DNA of 64,000 nt from Polaribacter sp. BAL334 (GTDB lineage: Bacteria; Bacteroidota; Bacteroidia; Flavobacteriales; Flavobacteriaceae): NCBI RefSeq assembly GCF_015767435.1, contig NZ_JADWOV010000233.1, positions 1 through 64,000 of the forward strand, read 5' to 3'. The position numbers were made by a program, and so were the translations under genes. Shown piece by piece: positions 8,074 through 16,479 of this stretch. The stretch's first letter is position 1, and every line of letters starts with the position of its first letter. Under the pieces are notes generated by a model. It was not told the origin of the DNA. It was given only the letters and a program-made list of their open reading frames with translations, and did not search any database.

Positions 8074-10359
8074 ATGAAAAACTACACAACACTTTTTAAA
8101 ATTCTCGTGCTGCTTACTGTAATAATAAGCTGTGAATCATCGACAGGTAAAAAGTCTAAAATAGCCATAGATAAAAAAGTAGATTCTTTATTACGTTTAA
8201 TGACTCTTGAAGAAAAGATTGGTCAAATGAACCAATATACAGGTTTTTTTGATCCTACTGGGCCAAGCCCAAAAGCAGGAAGTGATGCAACTAAATACAA
8301 ACATATAGAACAGGGTTTAGTAGGATCTATGCTAAATGTTAAAAGTGCAGAAGCTGTATTGGAAATACAAAAAATAGCAGTAGAAAAAACACGACTAGGT
8401 ATTCCTTTAATATTTGCCTTAGATGTTATACACGGTCAGAAAACATTAGCACCAGTGCCCCTAGCAGAATCTGCAAGTTGGGATTTAAAAGCTATTGAAC
8501 AATCAGCTAGAAATGCAGCCATAGAATCATCAGCACAAGGAATAAACTGGACATTTGCTCCAATGGTTGATATCTCTAGAGACGCCAGATGGGGCAGAGT
8601 TATGGAAGGAGCAGGAGAAGATACCTATTTAGGAAGCCTTATCGCAACAGCAAGAGTCAAAGGGTTTCAGGGTGATGATTTATCTGCTCACAATACAATT
8701 GCTGCTTGCGCTAAACATTTTGTAGCTTATGGGTTTGCTGAATCTGGTAGAGAATATAATACTGTAGATGTAGGAACCTCTACGTTGCATAACTTTATTT
8801 TACCACCATTTAAAGCGGCAGCAGATGCAGGTGTAAAAACCTTTATGAATTCCTTTAACGATTTAAATGGTATTCCTGCAACAGCAAATACGTATTTACA
8901 ACGAGAACTCTTAAAAAAGGAATGGAACTTTGATGGTTTTGTAGTATCTGATTGGGGTACAATAGCAGAATTAGTAGCACATACCTACGCAAAAGATTTA
9001 GAAGAAGCTACAAAAATGGCGGTCTTAGCAGGTAACGATATGGATATGCAATCTTTTGCGTATGTAAAACATCTTGCGAATTTGGTAAAGGATGGGCAAG
9101 TAGATGAGGTTTTAGTAGATGAAGCTGCTGGTAGAATTTTAAAAGTGAAATTTGAATTGGGACTTTTTAATGACCCGTATAAATATTGCGATTTAGAAAG
9201 AGAAAAAGAAGTATTAGGCAATAAAAAATTACATGCAGACGCTTTAGATATCGCAAAAAAATCTATTGTTTTATTAAAAAATGAAGGCCAATTATTACCA
9301 CTTAAAAAAGAGGGACTAGATATTTTAGTTGTGGGTGAACTTGCTAATGATAAAACAAGTCCATTAGGCAATTGGAGAGTAGCTTCTAAAGATGGTACTG
9401 CTATTTCTGTTCTAGAAGGCTTAAATACATATACAAATAATAGAATTAGCTATCAACCAGGACCAAAAGTGTTTGAAGGAAAGCCGAACTCTAGAGATGA
9501 AATTAAAATTAATACTTCAGATAGAACTGGGATTAAAAAGGCTGTAAATGCTGCAAAAAATAAAGATGTAGTTCTTATGGTACTTGGTGAACACGGTTTA
9601 CAATCTGGAGAAGGAAGAAGTAGAACAAACTTAGATTTACCAGGTTTGCAACAAGAATTGTTAGAAGCTGTGTATAAAGTCAATAAAAATATAGTACTTG
9701 TTTTAATGAACGGAAGGCCCTTGGCAATTAATTGGGCAGATGAACATTTACCAGCTATAGTAGAAGCTTGGCAATTAGGTACGCAAAGTGGTAATGCCAT
9801 AGCCGAGGTTTTATATGGTGATTATAATCCTAGTGGTAAACTAACAATGAGTTTTCCAAAAAACGTAGGACAAGTGCCAATTTATTATAATCATAAAACT
9901 ACAGGAAGACCCGTATTAAAAAAAGGAAAAGGTGTGTATTGGAGTCACTACTCTGATGTTGATAATGAGCCTTTATATGAGTTTGGGTTTGGGTTAAGTT
10001 ACACATCTTTTTCTTATGAGGATATCAAGTTAAGTACAAATTATTTATCAAAAGACAGTGCTATACAGGTTTCCTGTACTTTAAAAAATACCGGTAATTA
10101 TACGGGTAAAGAAGTGGTGCAAATGTATATTCAAGATTTGGTAGGTTCAACAACAAGACCCGTAAGAGAGTTGAAAGGTTTTGAAATGGTTACTTTAAAA
10201 CCTGGTGAGTCTAAAGAAGTATCTTTTACTATTGATAAAGAAACCATTCAATATTATACAGTAAACAATAAGTGGGAGGCAGAACCTGGCGATTTTAAAG
10301 TATATATTGGTGGTAGTTCAAATGCTTCATTAAGTGCTAGTTTTAATCTTGCTGAATAG
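8074..10359 (+). CDS. bglX: Glycoside hydrolase family 3, beta-glucosidase/beta-xylosidase type, lipoprotein
   Basis: 761 residues from the ATG at 8074. An in-frame TTG at 8035 is possible, but the ATG gives a clean signal peptide with lipobox IISC (C20). Domains in order: GH3 N-terminal barrel (KIGQMNQYTG, FALDVIHG, FAPMVDISRDARWGR, AKHFVAYG), nucleophile motif VVSDWG (D293 from this ATG), GH3 C-terminal domain (KSIVLLKNEG, GEHGLQSGEGRSR) and a fibronectin-III-like end (GKEVVQMYIQDLVGS). It hydrolyses beta-linked glucose or xylose from oligosaccharides in the periplasm. In a uronate-rich, sulfated substrate context, release of xylose is as likely as glucose. Confidence 0.9.
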   Translation: MKNYTTLFKILVLLTVIISCESSTGKKSKIAIDKKVDSLLRLMTLEEKIGQMNQYTGFFDPTGPSPKAGSDATKYKHIEQGLVGSMLNVKSAEAVLEIQKIAVEKTRLGIPLIFALDVIHGQKTLAPVPLAESASWDLKAIEQSARNAAIESSAQGINWTFAPMVDISRDARWGRVMEGAGEDTYLGSLIATARVKGFQGDDLSAHNTIAACAKHFVAYGFAESGREYNTVDVGTSTLHNFILPPFKAAADAGVKTFMNSFNDLNGIPATANTYLQRELLKKEWNFDGFVVSDWGTIAELVAHTYAKDLEEATKMAVLAGNDMDMQSFAYVKHLANLVKDGQVDEVLVDEAAGRILKVKFELGLFNDPYKYCDLEREKEVLGNKKLHADALDIAKKSIVLLKNEGQLLPLKKEGLDILVVGELANDKTSPLGNWRVASKDGTAISVLEGLNTYTNNRISYQPGPKVFEGKPNSRDEIKINTSDRTGIKKAVNAAKNKDVVLMVLGEHGLQSGEGRSRTNLDLPGLQQELLEAVYKVNKNIVLVLMNGRPLAINWADEHLPAIVEAWQLGTQSGNAIAEVLYGDYNPSGKLTMSFPKNVGQVPIYYNHKTTGRPVLKKGKGVYWSHYSDVDNEPLYEFGFGLSYTSFSYEDIKLSTNYLSKDSAIQVSCTLKNTGNYTGKEVVQMYIQDLVGSTTRPVRELKGFEMVTLKPGESKEVSFTIDKETIQYYTVNNKWEAEPGDFKVYIGGSSNASLSASFNLAE

Positions 10360-10721
10360 ATAAAACAACTCTAAAGGTTTTGAAAATGAAGATGCAGTAA
10401 ACTGCAATTATCAGGTATATAGGAATTATTCCCAATGATATTTATAAACTAGATTTTACAATCATTTTTATTGAGGTCAACAAAGGTAAAAGAGTTGCTA
10501 AACTAAGGGAGATACAATTTCATAAAGGCAAATTCAAAAATGTAATTCAATAATCAGTAGTAATGAAATAAATAGTTCGGGTAAATTATTTCAAGAGATT
10601 TCTCGTTTTCTAGGGGTATTTTAAGTTAAAATCAAAATTCAAAAAAATGATTTATGCTATGGTATCCCTTTTTTTGTATGCATTTTCTAATCGATTTAAT
10701 TCGACTACTAATGGATAAAAA
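10360..10721. other. AT-rich intergenic stretch with a possible gene remnant
   Basis: No gene with a plausible start is visible. One plus-strand frame is open for about 47 codons and ends at TAA near 10553; its last residues read IEVNKGKRVAKLREIQF and FKNVIQ. It has no start codon and I cannot assign it to a family. It may be the decayed end of a lost gene or chance. Nothing else is recognised before cis-element B. Confidence 0.3.
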
Positions 10722-10776
10722 TATAAAATAGCTGTACAATTGTTAAAACAGTAAGGTGTCATACTTTATACTTTAG
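10722..10776 (+). promoter_or_regulatory. Conserved cis-element B, upstream of a sulfatase gene
   Basis: Second copy of the element at 4382-4436: TATAAAA, then after 4 bp TGTACAAT, TTAAAA, AGTAAGGT, ATACT and a terminal TACTTTAG, all at the same spacing as in copy A. It lies about 155 bp before the sulfatase start at 10933. TACTTTAG differs from the -7 consensus TAnnTTTG at one position. Two copies at two gene groups of the same locus suggest a shared regulator. Confidence 0.55.
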
Positions 10777-10932
10777 CGAAGTATTAAAATCTTTAAAAAG
10801 ATGTACTCTATTTATTTTTTTGTTGATGCAGAAACATTTAGAGAATAATTTGATAAGATGAGTAATAGTATGAATACAATAGAAGTTTACGTTAAAAATA
10901 AAATTTAAAATATGATTTTTTGTATTAGGGAA

Positions 10933-12459
10933 ATGAAACATAAAATAAAATGGATGGTAACTATTGTGCTTGTATTACTAGGTACTCAAATGGTATTATC
11001 TCAAGAAAATCCAAACATCATTTTAATTTATGCAGATGATATTGGTTATGGCGATATTGGTTGTTACGGAGGAGAAGCAATTCCTACACCTAATATAAAT
11101 AAACTTGCTGAAGAAGGTATGCGTTTTACTGCAGGATATGCAACAGCTTCAACCTGCACACCTTCGCGTTATTCTATACTTACGGGTCAATATCCATTCC
11201 GTAATTATCGTGCAAAACAAGAAAAAGTATTACCAGGAAACGCACCATTAATTATTGATCCAGCACAACCTACATTACCAGCTATGTTAAAAGGCGTAGG
11301 TTATACAACAGGCTTAGTGGGTAAGTGGCATTTGGGTTTGGGTAGTCCTAAAAATCCATTAGATTGGAATACCTTTATTACACCTGGGCCAAACGAGGTA
11401 GGTTTTGACTATTCTTACCATATGGCAGCAACAAATGATCGTGTACCTTCAGTGTATATAGAAAATGGATATATTGAAAATTTGGATAGCAACGACCCTG
11501 TACAAGTAAGTTATAAAAAGCCTATTGGTAATGACCCAACTGGTTTGTCTCATCCTGAGTTATTAAAAACTCAAACCAACATACAACATTCAGGTACTAT
11601 TGTGAATGGCGTAGGTCGTATTGGTTGGATGAGTGGAGGAAAAAGTGCTCGATGGAAGGATGAAAATATGGGCGATATTTATCTAAATAAAGTCGTAAAT
11701 TTTATAGAGAAGAATAAAAAGAAACCGTTTTTTTTATTTTATGCTTCGCATGAAAACCACGTACCTAGAATTCCACATCCACGTTTTAAAGGTTCTACAT
11801 CTCTAGGTGTTCGCGGTGATGTAGTGGTACAATTAGATTGGAATGTAGGACAGATTGTAAAATCTTTAAAAGAAAATGGTTTGTATGAAAATACAATTAT
11901 TGTATTCACTAGTGACAATGGACCCGCAGTTTATGATGGCTACTATGATGGTGCTTATGAGAAGAATGGCGATCATCAACCAACAGGGCCATATCGTGGT
12001 GGAAAATATAGTGCTTGGGAGGGAGGCTGTCGTGTGCCATTTATTGTTTCGGGTCCCAACAATATACAAAAAGGGGTCTCAGATGCTATTATAAGTCAGG
12101 CAGATTTATTGGCCAGTTTTGCGGACTTAACAGGAGGTAAGATTTCCGATGATTTTGAAATCGATAGTCAAAACCTCATTAATCTGCTAACCGGAAAATC
12201 CAACAAAGGTAGAGAACACGTTGTTTTGCAAGGAGTGGGTATAAAATCCATTCGCAAAGGTGCGTGGAAGTACATTCCACCAGGTAAGGTTCGCAGCAAA
12301 GGTAGTATCGATGAAATGATATTTGATTACATAGGTAATGAAGGTGCGCTTTTCTTTTTACCAGAAGATCCAAGTGAAACAAATAATTTGGCGAGTAAGT
12401 ATCCTCAAAAAGCTAAAGAATTAAGCTTATTATTGAACGCTGAGTTGAGTGAAAAATAA
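10933..12459 (+). CDS. Sulfatase (arylsulfatase-A-like, type I), secreted
   Basis: 508 residues from ATG 10933, which follows an AGGGA purine run and gives a good signal peptide (ends LGTQMVLSQ). An in-frame ATG at 10912 would add seven residues. Motifs: YADDIGYGDIGCYG (D35, D36), CTPSR (C75) followed by YSILTGQYPFR, GKWHLGLG and TSDNGPA. A long insert with GPNEVGFDYSYHMAAT and DRVPSVYIENG is shared with the sulfatase at 17540-19093, so the two are close paralogues with probably similar specificity. This copy lacks a lipobox and should be soluble, whereas the paralogue is a lipoprotein. It is the first gene after cis-element B. Confidence 0.9.
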   Translation: MKHKIKWMVTIVLVLLGTQMVLSQENPNIILIYADDIGYGDIGCYGGEAIPTPNINKLAEEGMRFTAGYATASTCTPSRYSILTGQYPFRNYRAKQEKVLPGNAPLIIDPAQPTLPAMLKGVGYTTGLVGKWHLGLGSPKNPLDWNTFITPGPNEVGFDYSYHMAATNDRVPSVYIENGYIENLDSNDPVQVSYKKPIGNDPTGLSHPELLKTQTNIQHSGTIVNGVGRIGWMSGGKSARWKDENMGDIYLNKVVNFIEKNKKKPFFLFYASHENHVPRIPHPRFKGSTSLGVRGDVVVQLDWNVGQIVKSLKENGLYENTIIVFTSDNGPAVYDGYYDGAYEKNGDHQPTGPYRGGKYSAWEGGCRVPFIVSGPNNIQKGVSDAIISQADLLASFADLTGGKISDDFEIDSQNLINLLTGKSNKGREHVVLQGVGIKSIRKGAWKYIPPGKVRSKGSIDEMIFDYIGNEGALFFLPEDPSETNNLASKYPQKAKELSLLLNAELSEK

Positions 12460-12468
12460 TTTAATACA

Positions 12469-13917
12469 ATGAATAAGGCAAATCAAATAAAAATTCAAAT
12501 TTTAATAGGACTATCTCTTTTAGTTATTTTATGTATTTCTTGTAAAAATGTTTTTGATAACACGAATACAAAAAAGCCCAATGTAGTATTTATTTTAGTG
12601 GACGATTTGGGATGGAAAGATATTAGTTGTTATGGAAGTGATTACTATCAAACCCCTAATGTAGATAAACTAGCAAAAGCGGGAGTTAGTTTTTTTAATG
12701 GATATGCTGCTTGTACTGTTTGTTCTCCTACCAGAGCCAGTATTATGACTGGCAAATATCCTGCTAAAATTAACTGCACTGATTGGATTGAAGGGCATAA
12801 AAAACCTTATGCTAAGCTTAAGGTGCCAGACTGGACGATGTATATGGATACTACAGAGGTAACACTAGCAGAGGCTTTTAAACTAAATGGTTATACCACT
12901 GCTCATATAGGCAAGTGGCATTTGGGCGAAGATGCTATATACTGGCCTGAAAATCAAGGTTTCGATATGAATAAAGGGGGTTGGTCAAAAGGGAGTCCTA
13001 ATAGAAATGTTGCAATGGGCAGTAAGGGGTATTTTGCACCCTTTGGGAACCCTCGCTTAAAAGATTTACCTAGTGATGAATACCTTACAGAGCGTTTGAC
13101 AAATGAAGCCTGTGAGTTCATAAAAGCGCATAATGAGAAACCCTTTTTTTTAAATTTTTGGCTTTATAATGTGCACACTCCATTGCAGGCCAAAGAAGAA
13201 AAAGTAAATAAGTATACTGCCTTAGTTGATTCATCTGCGTATCAAAAAAATGCCGTTTATGCTGCTATGGTAGAGCATATGGATGATGCTGTAGGCCGAA
13301 TTATTGATGAGTTAGAGCGTGCTAAAATTCTAGAAAATACCATTATTGTGTTTACATCGGATAATGGAGGATTAATTGGCAATAAAAAAAATAAGGTGAC
13401 CGATAATTATCCTTTAAGAGAAGGTAAGGGTAATATGTATGAGGGTGGCGTTAGAGTGCCAAGTATTATTGTAGCTCCAGATATGATTGATAAGGGGACT
13501 AAATCTTACACGCCAATAATTTCTATGGATTATTATCCAACTTTACTAGAATTAGCGGGTTTAGAGTTGCCATCATCAATAAAAAAAGAGATAGATGGTA
13601 TTAGCCTACTGCCAATTATAAATAATGAAAACGCTTATGAAAGAGAGGCCCTTTTTTGGCATTATCCCCATTATCATACACAAGGAGCAAAGCCGTACAG
13701 CGCTGTTAGAAAAGGAGATTGGAAGCTAATACGGCATTTTGAAAATGATAGTTATGAGTTGTATAATCTAAATAATGATATATCAGAAGAACAAAATCTA
13801 TTGAATGAAAACCCTGAGAAAGTACTGGAATTAAAAGAACTTTTGTTTAAATGGTATCATAAAGTTGATGCTCAATTTCCGACAGAGAACCCTAAATACG
13901 ATCCTAACATAAAGTAA
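12469..13917 (+). CDS. Sulfatase (type I), lipoprotein
   Basis: 482 residues starting 9 bp after the previous sulfatase stop, so co-transcribed. The signal segment ends at LCISC (C25), a lipobox. Motifs: LVDDLGWKDISCYG (D45, D46), CSPTR (C85) followed by ASIMTGKYP, GKWHLGED, TSDNGG, and MYEGGVRVPSI before the C-terminal subdomain. The CSPTR variant and the length fit carbohydrate sulfatases of Bacteroidetes polysaccharide loci. Substrate position is not determinable here. It is followed after 32 bp by the broken symporter gene. Confidence 0.9.
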   Translation: MNKANQIKIQILIGLSLLVILCISCKNVFDNTNTKKPNVVFILVDDLGWKDISCYGSDYYQTPNVDKLAKAGVSFFNGYAACTVCSPTRASIMTGKYPAKINCTDWIEGHKKPYAKLKVPDWTMYMDTTEVTLAEAFKLNGYTTAHIGKWHLGEDAIYWPENQGFDMNKGGWSKGSPNRNVAMGSKGYFAPFGNPRLKDLPSDEYLTERLTNEACEFIKAHNEKPFFLNFWLYNVHTPLQAKEEKVNKYTALVDSSAYQKNAVYAAMVEHMDDAVGRIIDELERAKILENTIIVFTSDNGGLIGNKKNKVTDNYPLREGKGNMYEGGVRVPSIIVAPDMIDKGTKSYTPIISMDYYPTLLELAGLELPSSIKKEIDGISLLPIINNENAYEREALFWHYPHYHTQGAKPYSAVRKGDWKLIRHFENDSYELYNLNNDISEEQNLLNENPEKVLELKELLFKWYHKVDAQFPTENPKYDPNIK

Positions 13918-13949
13918 AAAATAATTCACATTCAACTAAATACATAATA

Positions 13950-14277
13950 ATGACTTCAAAATTTCATCTAATAGATTACATCATTTTTATTGCGTATGCT
14001 ATTCTGATTCTAGGAGTAGGATTATGGGTTTCTAGAGACAAAAAAGGGCATCAAAAAAAATGCCGAAGATTACTTTTTAGCCAGTAAATCATTGCCTTGG
14101 TGGGCAATTGGAGCCTCGTTAATTGCAGCAAATATTTCTGCTGAACAATTTATTGGAATGTCAGGCTCGGGATTTGCCTCAGGTTTGGCAATTGCTTCTT
14201 ATGAGTGGATGGCAGCCCTTACTTTAATCATAGTAGGGAAGTATTTCTTGCCCATTTTTATTGAAAAAGGTTTTTAA
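13950..14277 (+). pseudogene. Sodium:solute symporter (SSS family), frameshifted N-terminal fragment
   Basis: From ATG 13950 the first frame reads MTSKFHLIDYIIFIAYAI, a first membrane helix typical of SSS (SGLT-like) importers, then shifts in a run of eight A at 14053-14060 and stops at 14085-14087. Removing one A restores the family sequence NAEDYFLASKSLPWWAIGAS, then ANISAEQFIGMSGSG (the conserved sodium-symporter region) up to EKGF and a stop at 14275-14277. A full SSS protein has about 500 residues and 13-14 helices; only about 110 remain, so besides the shift the larger 3' part is gone. Intact relatives in such loci import monosaccharides. The homopolymer shift could be a sequencing error, but the truncation would still leave it non-functional. 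Confidence 0.85.
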
Positions 14278-14305
14278 AATAATATTTTTTTGATAATTAA
14301 CATGT

Positions 14306-14313
14306 TACTTTTG
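14306..14313 (+). promoter_or_regulatory. -7 box (TACTTTTG) upstream of EamA transporter
   Basis: TACTTTTG is an exact match to TAnnTTTG, 74 bp upstream of the EamA-family start. A TTTG lies only 13 bp upstream of it, closer than the usual 19, so the -33 part is uncertain. Confidence 0.4.
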
Positions 14314-14387
14314 AAAAGTATAAATGAATCTAAAATAATTTTAATCACTCTGAAAATTGATTTTTTATATGATTAATATTTTTTAAT

Positions 14388-15227
14388 ATGAACAAAAACG
14401 CTCCAATATATTTCATGATTTTTAGCGTAATTGCTTTTGCGCTTATGAATATTGTTGTTAAATACTTATCAAATTTCAATGTGTATCAAATAGTATTTTT
14501 TAGGACTTTAGGAACATTGGCATTTACAATTCCAATTGTTTTAAAACAAAAAATTCCCTTTTTAGGAAACAAAAAGAGATTATTAATAGCAAGAGGTTTT
14601 TTGGGTCTTATTTCTCTTTCTTGTTTTTTTTCATCATTACAGTATTTATCTGTTGGAACCGCAGTTTCTCTTAGATACACAGCACCAATTTTTGCGGGGG
14701 TTTTTGCAATGTTTTTTTTAAAAGAAAAAATAAAAGCAATTCAATGGGTGCTATTTATCATTGCATTTATAGGGGTCCTTATCATAAAAGGCTTTGGTAT
14801 TGACGTCACAACAATTGGATTGATTTTAGCAATTTCATCAGCATTTTTTATGGGGTTAACTTTTGTTGTTTTAAGAAAAATTGGAACAAATGATCATCCA
14901 TTAGTAATTATAAATTATTTTATGATAATGGCTTTTTTATTTGGCGGTTTTATGTCTATAAATCATTGGAAACAACCCAATTTTTCAGAATGGTTTCTAT
15001 TACTTAGTCTCGGACTTTTTGGTTATATTGGGCAGTTATTTTTGACAAAAGCATTCCAAGTTGGAGAAACTTCATTAGTTGCACCTTTAAAATATTTGGA
15101 AGTTATTTTTACAATTATTTTTGGTGTTATTGTACTCGAAGAAAACTATAATTTATGGACTTTAGTTGGGATTTCATTGATTTTAGTTGGGTTGATTTAT
15201 AATATTTATCTTAAGAAAACTGATTAA
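14388..15227 (+). CDS. EamA/DMT-family membrane transporter
   Basis: 279 residues, almost entirely hydrophobic, with about ten predicted membrane helices in two repeated halves (first half to about residue 135, second starting near TIGLILAISSAFFMGLTFVVLRK). This is the drug/metabolite transporter layout, with RYTAPIFAGVFAMFFLKEKIK at the end of the first repeat and APLKYLEVIFTIIFGVIVLEE in the second, both typical EamA ends. It is likely an inner-membrane exporter or importer of a small metabolite; the substrate is unknown. It stands alone between the broken symporter and the convergent KDG operon. Confidence 0.82.
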   Translation: MNKNAPIYFMIFSVIAFALMNIVVKYLSNFNVYQIVFFRTLGTLAFTIPIVLKQKIPFLGNKKRLLIARGFLGLISLSCFFSSLQYLSVGTAVSLRYTAPIFAGVFAMFFLKEKIKAIQWVLFIIAFIGVLIIKGFGIDVTTIGLILAISSAFFMGLTFVVLRKIGTNDHPLVIINYFMIMAFLFGGFMSINHWKQPNFSEWFLLLSLGLFGYIGQLFLTKAFQVGETSLVAPLKYLEVIFTIIFGVIVLEENYNLWTLVGISLILVGLIYNIYLKKTD

Positions 15228-15283
15228 AATCTATTTTAACTCACTTCAATATTACGAAGGAATAAATATTTTTTTTAAAAAAG

Positions 15284-15327
15284 CAAACCACAAATAGTCC
15301 ATCTGTATTTTCCTATAGTTGTGTTTG
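15284..15327. terminator. Candidate imperfect hairpin between convergent genes
   Basis: CAAACCACAAATAG and CTATAGTTGTGTTTG can pair with a one-base bulge around a loop of about 15 bases. It sits between the EamA gene (+) and eda (-), whose 3' ends face each other. The T-tract is weak, so this is only a candidate. Confidence 0.3.
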
Positions 15328-15349
15328 TTGCAGTCATGGCGTTTTTAGG

Positions 15350-16015
15350 TTAGTTATTTTTAATAGTTTGTATCAAACGCAATACTTTTTTGGTTTCAGA
15401 TTCAATGGTTGTATAATCGTTGTTTGCCATCAATGTTTTACTGATCAATTTGCTGCCCATTCCAACCGCAGAAACGCCTGCTTTAAACCATGCACCAATG
15501 TTTTCAGCTGTGGTATCTACACCTCCAGTAGGCATAAAAACCAAGTCAGGAAAAATATCTTTTATGCCACTTAAAAAATCAGGACCCAACATATTTCCGG
15601 GAAATAATTTGATGAATTGTATCCCTGCATTCTCAGCAACAATAATTTCTGTAGGAGTCATACAGCCTGGACTGTATAAGATTTCTTTTTCTTTGAGCAA
15701 TGCAGCAACTTCTGGAACAAAACCAGGACTGATAAAAAAATCAGCGCCTATTTCAATGTATTTTTCTGCTTGCTTTTTGTTTTTAATGGTGCCAATTCCT
15801 AATAATAAATCAGGCATTTCTAAATTTCTAATGGCAACCATTTTGGTAAAATTACTGGCAGCAGTTTCTCCACGACTTGTATATTCTACGGCTTTTATCC
15901 CAGCTCTGTATAAAGCTCTTAACACTTCTATAGTGGTATGTTCGTGTGCATGAAAGTACAATGGAAGCATTCCTTGTTGAACGATGGTATTGATGACAAC
16001 TTGTATTTTGCTCAT
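15350..16015 (-). CDS. eda: KDPG/KHG aldolase (2-dehydro-3-deoxy-phosphogluconate aldolase)
   Basis: 221 residues, the usual length. Small class I aldolase barrel: the Schiff-base lysine is in FIKLFPGN (K136), with the glutamate in VEYTSRGE (E44) and LLGIGTIKN. It splits 2-keto-3-deoxy-6-phosphogluconate into pyruvate and glyceraldehyde-3-phosphate in the cytoplasm. It is the last gene of the minus-strand operon that starts at kduI and closes the catabolic route for unsaturated uronate released by the lyases. It is separated from the YhcH-like gene upstream by 4 bp, which implies co-transcription. Confidence 0.93.
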   Translation of the reverse strand: MSKIQVVINTIVQQGMLPLYFHAHEHTTIEVLRALYRAGIKAVEYTSRGETAASNFTKMVAIRNLEMPDLLLGIGTIKNKKQAEKYIEIGADFFISPGFVPEVAALLKEKEILYSPGCMTPTEIIVAENAGIQFIKLFPGNMLGPDFLSGIKDIFPDLVFMPTGGVDTTAENIGAWFKAGVSAVGMGSKLISKTLMANNDYTTIESETKKVLRLIQTIKNN

Positions 16016-16019
16016 TTTT

Positions 16020-16469
16020 TTAAATTTTAACTTTAAATACCAATTTCTTAATTATTCCCTCACCAATCATTGGCGCATGAACATCTTCAGGAAAGAAGAT
16101 GACAAATTGCCCAGCTGTTAATTGAAAATCCATGTCTGGAACATCATCAAAAAAGAGGACATCTTTTTCAGAATTGTAATCGCCTTTTGGTTTGGTACAT
16201 TTTTCTCTTGGTTTCCATCCCATGGTTTCAGTACCTTGTAAACAAACTTGAATATCAATATGTTGATTATGGCATTCAAATTTAGCATAACTCATTTCCC
16301 GAGTTTTTCCTTGAGCTGTATTGACAATTACCTTCAATCCTTCTTCGATTTCGATGACGTCATTTTCGATAGTTGCAAAATCATTTTGACGAATAAAATC
16401 AAAAGCTTTTGCAAAAAGAGGATGCAAATTGGTGTATTTTGAAGCGTTGTGTAGTGAATCTATGATCAT
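16020..16469 (-). CDS. YhcH/YjgK/YiaL (DUF386) family protein
   Basis: 149 residues starting at ATG 16469 (MIIDSLHN), the usual family start; a longer in-frame start would run back into kdgK. Family signatures: KTREMSYAKFECHNQHIDIQ, ETMGWKP, and GQFVIFFPEDVHAPMIG, with the conserved metal-binding His and Glu residues of this cupin-like beta-barrel. Members act on sugars or sugar acids, for example as anomerases or isomerases, and are often found with sialic acid or uronate catabolism. Here it lies between kdgK (10 bp gap) and eda (4 bp gap). I infer that it handles a ring or anomeric form of a deoxy-keto-sugar acid, but this is not shown. Confidence 0.87.
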   Translation of the reverse strand: MIIDSLHNASKYTNLHPLFAKAFDFIRQNDFATIENDVIEIEEGLKVIVNTAQGKTREMSYAKFECHNQHIDIQVCLQGTETMGWKPREKCTKPKGDYNSEKDVLFFDDVPDMDFQLTAGQFVIFFPEDVHAPMIGEGIIKKLVFKVKI

Positions 16470-16479
16470 TTTATCTGAA

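Noticed and set aside
10689..10696. AATCGATT as a second LacI-type operator
   Set aside because: Only the 8-bp core matches; the flanking half-site bases ATAC/GTAT of the kduI palindrome are missing.
15420..15953. 177-codon plus-strand open frame opposite eda
   Set aside because: It is antisense to a complete KDPG aldolase with intact catalytic residues; composition is that of a shadow frame.
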